Assembly (NCBI GenBank): GCA_023663815.1 | Contig: JAMPGS010000018.1 | Coordinates: 1 to 36,337, forward strand | DNA from: Clostridium sp. | GTDB lineage: Bacteria; Bacillota; Clostridia; Lachnospirales; Lachnospiraceae | Direction of reading: 5' to 3' | DNA: 36,337 nt | Shown: positions 33,798-36,337 of the stretch, piece after piece | Layout: every line of letters starts with the position of its first letter | How positions within the stretch are numbered: the first letter of the stretch is position 1 | Notes under the pieces: model-generated | Seen by the model: the letters and a program-made list of their open reading frames with translations, nothing else | What the model was told of the DNA's origin: nothing | The model's database searches: none | Made by a program: the position numbers and the translations under genes

Positions 33798-34451
33798 TTA
33801 CTTTTCAGTTTCTGTCTCTGAATCTGAACTTGTATTTGTCTGAACCTTGGCGTCCTCCGCCATCTTGTCAAATCCCTTTAAAACAGCGTCATAGGTCTGC
33901 TGGCAGATTCCGGGCAGGCTGCCGCCCCAAGTTTTCTCTGCCTGCTTATAGCCTTTAAGAAATGCGGAACGCATTTTCTCAATCTGGCTGGGGTCGCCGC
34001 CCGTTAAAGCTGAGGCAAAATCTAAAATACGCTGCGAGGTCTGGGAAACGCCCCAGTAGCCGTCGTCCGCGATATCGGCCTGCGCCTGTGCTTTGGTAGC
34101 TGCATCTACAGTAAAGTTGCCGCTGGATAAAACACTCCAGATATCGTTGGCCTTTCCGTAGGTTTGTCCCTGTTTGCTTAACATTTTTTCTACAATGCTC
34201 TGCAGTTGTGCGGTTCTGGCATCGGAATCGGCTTTCATTTTTGCCACAAGTTCGGCGTTTGGTTTATAGGTTTTGGCGGAAGCTTTTGTTGTCTCTTTAG
34301 AAGGCTCGTATACCGCGCCTGTGTTTGCGGCGGCAGCGGCTTCTTTTGCGCTTTCCTGCTTTACTTCGGTATTGGTTTCGGCGCTTTTAGCTTTGGAAGC
34401 ATATGAGCTGCTGTATACTTCACTAGCGCCTGTAACTCCGTTTACGCTCAT
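33798..34451 (-). CDS. Hypothetical helical protein of 217 residues, possibly sigma-28 controlled
   Basis: I cannot name this family with confidence, though similar proteins are common in Clostridia. The N-terminal 65 residues are low-complexity and Ala/Ser/Thr/Glu-rich without a signal peptide (MSVNGVTGASEVYSSSYASK). The rest is helical: LVAKMKADSDARTAQLQSIV, QAQADIADDGYWGVSQTSQR, then FASALTGGDPSQIEKMRSAF and TWGGSLPGICQQTYDAVLKG. The tail is Ser/Glu/Thr-rich. ATG 34451 has AAGGAGG nine bases upstream. A GCCGATAA box upstream hints at flagellar sigma control, and a disordered N-terminus without signal would suit flagellar-type export; both are inference. A strong terminator follows. Confidence 0.7.
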   Translation of the reverse strand: MSVNGVTGASEVYSSSYASKAKSAETNTEVKQESAKEAAAAANTGAVYEPSKETTKASAKTYKPNAELVAKMKADSDARTAQLQSIVEKMLSKQGQTYGKANDIWSVLSSGNFTVDAATKAQAQADIADDGYWGVSQTSQRILDFASALTGGDPSQIEKMRSAFLKGYKQAEKTWGGSLPGICQQTYDAVLKGFDKMAEDAKVQTNTSSDSETETEK

Positions 34452-34487
34452 AAATATCACCCTCCTTGGTTGGTTTTTCTATAGTTG

Positions 34488-34516
34488 TTATCGGCTTGAT
34501 GATTGAAAAAAATTAG
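34488..34516 (-). promoter_or_regulatory. Sigma-28 (sigma-D)-like promoter
   Basis: On the minus strand GCCGATAA (34488-34495) is a perfect sigma-28 -10, with CTAAT 16 bases upstream (34512-34516) near the expected TAAA -35. The ribosome site AAGGAGG begins about 20 bases downstream. A separate TATAAT on the same strand (34526-34531 region) has no good -35, so sigma-A use is possible too. Confidence 0.5.
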
Positions 34517-34533
34517 CCCTGAAAGGGAATTAT

Positions 34534-34571
34534 AGGGAAAATGTATTGAAATGAAGGGAAATTGTATTGAA
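34534..34571. repeat. Two 17-nt direct repeats upstream of the sigma-28-like promoter
   Basis: AGGGAAAATGTATTGAA (34534-34550) and AGGGAAATTGTATTGAA (34555-34571) differ at one base and lie 21 bases apart, about two helical turns. They are placed upstream of both candidate promoters of the minus-strand gene and could bind an activator. The rest of 34452-34641 shows no gene. Confidence 0.6.
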
Positions 34572-34641
34572 GCTTTAATTATTGCGAAGGATTTCATATT
34601 TTGGCTAAAAAGCACCAGAGGCGGCAGAGTATAATTAAAAA

Positions 34642-35631
34642 TCAACCAAAACAATGGCGGCAGGGGAGGTAGCCCTGAGACTTTAGTTCATCAAAAGAAT
34701 TATTTGAAATTATGCAAACTTCTTCCGGCGAATACTTTATTGCGTATTTGCAACCGTCGGGAAGGTGAAAATAGCCAGATTCAGTATTGATGATATAAGT
34801 ATCCTCTGTTTGTTGCAAAGAGGTATTATTATCGATATTGGAGTTATAAATATTGTCAGAAGAACTAGAGTAGCTGATATTGGGATAGTCTTTCAGACAG
34901 TGGCCGCAAGGCCGATAACCTTGGGATATTATTTCATTAAAAGTGGCATAAGACTCTACATAATTTTTTTCTGCCATTTTTGCCACATCATTACATTCTG
35001 GGAGATGGAATACTAAACTGCTTATATTAAGCACAAAAGAAGCCGTAGTCTGCTGCAAGTGAGGATTATAATAGGTATAAAAATTATCGGCATTGCCGGA
35101 AGAATTGTTATTGCTATTTTGATTAACGGTTTCTTGCACATTTTGTGTTGGAGCAGGAATTGCCTGTGCATAATATTCTTGTGAAAAATTGTCTTGCATG
35201 TGTTCTGTTAGAACAGGGGTAGTCTGTGTATAATTTTCTTGCGAAAAATTATCTTGTACGTTTTGTTCTGGAATGGAAGTAGGTTCTTGTTTTTCCTGCT
35301 CTTTTTTTGCTTGAAGCTCTTCAAAAGTTTTCTGTTTTTCAGGGTTATAATCAACTTCTACATAACTAGATGGTGTGGCGATGTCAGTAATATTTTCGTA
35401 AGTGACAAGCGGAGAAAGGGGAGTTGGACTGGCATTTGCAGGCGACATAGCACTTATATTTAGAGAATCATTAGCCTGAGCCATAGTACGATTGGCAGAA
35501 GAATCGTTTGTCCGGGGAAATTCTCCAACAAATTGTGAATAAGCAAGTATATAACAGACCAAAAAAGCTGCATTAAGACCTATAATAGCCGTAAATATTG
35601 TCATTAATCGAATATATAACGTGTTTTTCAT
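34642..35631 (-). CDS. Membrane-anchored protein with two Ada-like Cys motifs
   Basis: The protein has 329 residues. One N-terminal membrane helix (about 9-31) is followed by a long Ser/Asn/Gln/Pro-rich region (35-195) that contains 20-residue repeats (124-143 and 144-163, each with MQDNFSQE or VQDNFSQE). Two copies of a metal-binding-type module end the protein: 199-245 (FHLPEC, then GYRPCGHC) and 279-328 (FHLPDGC, then GYLPCRHC). Each has a His and three Cys spaced as in Ada-like zinc modules often found at the ends of surface nucleases. The module would lie outside the cell. Function is unknown. AGAGGAA eight bases upstream supports the start. The gene is AT-rich. Confidence 0.75.
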   Translation of the reverse strand: MKNTLYIRLMTIFTAIIGLNAAFLVCYILAYSQFVGEFPRTNDSSANRTMAQANDSLNISAMSPANASPTPLSPLVTYENITDIATPSSYVEVDYNPEKQKTFEELQAKKEQEKQEPTSIPEQNVQDNFSQENYTQTTPVLTEHMQDNFSQEYYAQAIPAPTQNVQETVNQNSNNNSSGNADNFYTYYNPHLQQTTASFVLNISSLVFHLPECNDVAKMAEKNYVESYATFNEIISQGYRPCGHCLKDYPNISYSSSSDNIYNSNIDNNTSLQQTEDTYIINTESGYFHLPDGCKYAIKYSPEEVCIISNNSFDELKSQGYLPCRHCFG

Positions 35632-35708
35632 AATTAAATTCCTCTAAAAGTTTTTATCTATTTAACATGATTATGTAATATGAAAAAGTTTTTTATGAGC
35701 ATATAAAT

Positions 35709-35737
35709 ATTATATACAATTTGATTTTAAAAGTAAA
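35709..35737 (-). promoter_or_regulatory. Promoter of the Ada-like-motif membrane protein
   Basis: On the minus strand TTTACT (35732-35737) and TATAAT (35709-35714) are 17 bases apart. It predicts a leader of about 70 bases. The region is very AT-rich, so chance matches are more likely than elsewhere. Confidence 0.45.
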
Positions 35738-35749
35738 TATAAAAATGAA

Positions 35750-35772
35750 ATTATAAAATGATTATAAAAATG
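35750..35772. repeat. Tandem direct repeat in the divergent intergenic region
   Basis: ATTATAAAATG (35750-35760) is followed at once by ATTATAAAAATG (35761-35772). It lies between divergent genes, one a ribbon-helix-helix regulator, so it is a candidate operator. The whole gap 35632-35883 is AT-rich with no other gene. A TATAAT at 35852-35857 may serve the regulator but has no clear -35. Confidence 0.35.
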
Positions 35773-35883
35773 ATGTAAATATTTTAATATAAAATAATGA
35801 TTAATTATAACTTTCAATATTTTGATATAGAAATGAAGAAATAGTTAATCCTATAATGTAATAAAAGAAGGAGGTTTTGAAAA

Positions 35884-36066
35884 ATGAATAAATTTATAAT
35901 TCCCCCTAAAGAAGATAAAATGGTGACTATGACTATTCGTATCGATAAAGAGCTGCAACAAAAATATGATGAACTTGCAAGGGAAACCAAACGTTCCAGA
36001 AATGAACTTATAGGTATGGCATTGCAGTATGCGCTTGATAATATAGAAAGAAATGGAGAAGAATAA
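35884..36066 (+). CDS. Ribbon-helix-helix (CopG/Arc-type) DNA-binding protein
   Basis: The protein has 60 residues. The strand MVTMTIRID (13-21) followed by two helices (KELQQKYDELARETK and SRNELIGMALQYALDNI) is the ribbon-helix-helix pattern; the RSRNELI turn is typical. Such proteins bind DNA as dimers through the paired strands and often control themselves or a partner gene. AAGGAGG (35868-35874) precedes ATG 35884. No toxin gene follows in the same transcript, since a terminator comes 13 bases after the stop, so it is not an obvious toxin-antitoxin pair. It is divergent from the Ada-motif membrane protein gene, which it may regulate. Confidence 0.85.
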   Translation: MNKFIIPPKEDKMVTMTIRIDKELQQKYDELARETKRSRNELIGMALQYALDNIERNGEE

Positions 36067-36078
36067 TAAAAATTATAG

Positions 36079-36103
36079 CACCCTAAAAGGGTGTTTTTAT
36101 TTT
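36079..36103 (+). terminator. Rho-independent terminator after the RHH gene
   Basis: CACCCT (36079-36084) pairs with AGGGTG (36088-36093) with an AAA loop, followed by TTTTTATTTT. Confidence 0.85.
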
Positions 36104-36176
36104 GATGAAACAATATATCGGTTGGAATATTTATAAAATTTTAATCATTTGAAAAGAGGAATTGCTGAAAAAGCGG

Positions 36177-36205
36177 TGGAAAAATAACAAGGCGTATGTT
36201 ATACT
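36177..36205 (+). promoter_or_regulatory. Promoter of the toxin-like gene
   Basis: TGGAAA (36177-36182) and TATACT (36200-36205) are 17 bases apart, with an upstream TG forming an extended -10 (TGTTATACT). It would give a leader of about 80 bases before the toxin start. Confidence 0.6.
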
Positions 36206-36237
36206 CAAAACATGGGAAACCAGAAAGCCGGGCGGCT

Positions 36238-36284
36238 GCCCTCCATTTCGGAGGGGCTAACCCTCCAGACAAAAGAAAGGAGGG
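36238..36284 (+). promoter_or_regulatory. Alternating anti-Shine-Dalgarno and Shine-Dalgarno segments in the toxin leader
   Basis: Four segments lie in order: GCCCTCC (36238-36244), GGAGGGGC (36250-36257), CCCTCC (36261-36266) and the true ribosome site GGAGGG (36279-36284). Segment 1 can pair with 2, and 3 with 4; alternatively 1 with 4 or 2 with 3. The full leader can hide the ribosome site, as in many type I toxin mRNAs. Confidence 0.6.
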
Positions 36285-36292
36285 CGTTGCCA

Positions 36293-36337
36293 ATGATGAT
36301 TACATATTCTGACTTAGTTCAGACTGGAATATTCATT
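36293..36337 (+). CDS. Holin-like small toxin, N-terminal end (partial)
   Basis: Fifteen codons are visible before the window ends: MMITYSDLVQTGIFI. This start (short polar head with TYSDL, then a hydrophobic helix) is typical of the Firmicutes putative holin-like toxins, usually about 30 residues with one membrane helix, grouped with TxpA/BsrG-like type I toxins. AAAGGAGGG eight bases upstream sets the start; ATG 36296 is equally possible. The leader can hide this ribosome site. An antisense RNA antitoxin would be expected downstream of the window edge. The assignment rests on a short stretch and context. Confidence 0.6.
   Translation, partial: MMITYSDLVQTGIFI

Noticed and set aside
35814-36113. 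Minus-strand hydrophobic open frame of 99 codons as a possible toxin partner of the RHH protein
   Set aside because: It is fully antisense to the RHH gene and runs through its terminator; no ribosome site precedes its ATG.
35884-36337. RHH protein and holin-like toxin as one toxin-antitoxin operon
   Set aside because: A strong terminator lies between them and the toxin-like gene has its own promoter; type I toxins are controlled by RNA.

Overview
The window looks like chromosomal DNA of a spore-forming Clostridia, most likely Lachnospiraceae. The reasons are Shine-Dalgarno-driven genes of moderate G+C, a SPOCS/LysM spore-type protein, a type 1B dihydroorotate dehydrogenase paired with PyrK, an LCP ligase, and a small Firmicutes holin-like toxin at the right edge. 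No tRNA, rRNA, transposase, integrase or CRISPR array was found. No gene-free stretch exceeds 300 bases.

Bases 1-20113 form a surface-polysaccharide locus. It opens with dTDP-rhamnose genes (3' end of rfbA, then rfbC). Next come an ABC export permease, an ABC ATPase with a C-terminal cargo-type domain, and a 701-residue methyltransferase fused to a kinase-like domain. Large family-2 glycosyltransferases follow, with a phosphoglucomutase/phosphomannomutase under its own promoter. An AT-rich accessory patch (14.7-16.2 kb: P-loop kinase, 39-residue peptide, opposite-strand nucleotidyltransferase-fold protein) precedes the priming sugar-phosphate transferase, an LCP ligase and a rhamnosyltransferase-type enzyme. 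The likely scheme is this: sugar-1-phosphate and dTDP-rhamnose supply the chain, a polyprenyl-phosphate primer starts it, the GT2 enzymes extend it, the methyltransferase-kinase caps it, the ABC pair exports it, and LCP attaches it to peptidoglycan.

Bases 20114-22470 hold a membrane-anchored HtrA protease and a PrcB-like lipoprotein, each with a terminator. Bases 22471-25245 carry an AT-rich single-chain restriction-modification enzyme. Bases 25262-28637 hold a GH3 glycosidase and a DUF2264 protein. Bases 28692-31734 are pyrC-pyrK-pyrD. A six-unit 37-nt tandem repeat and a hairpin that buries the ribosome-binding site separate pyrD from the SPOCS/LysM gene.

Bases 33600-36337 hold a 217-residue protein behind a sigma-28-like promoter, a membrane protein with two Ada-like Cys motifs, a ribbon-helix-helix regulator and the start of a type I toxin-like gene. 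The leads most worth following are the capping/export module, the pyrD-SPOCS junction and the toxin leader.
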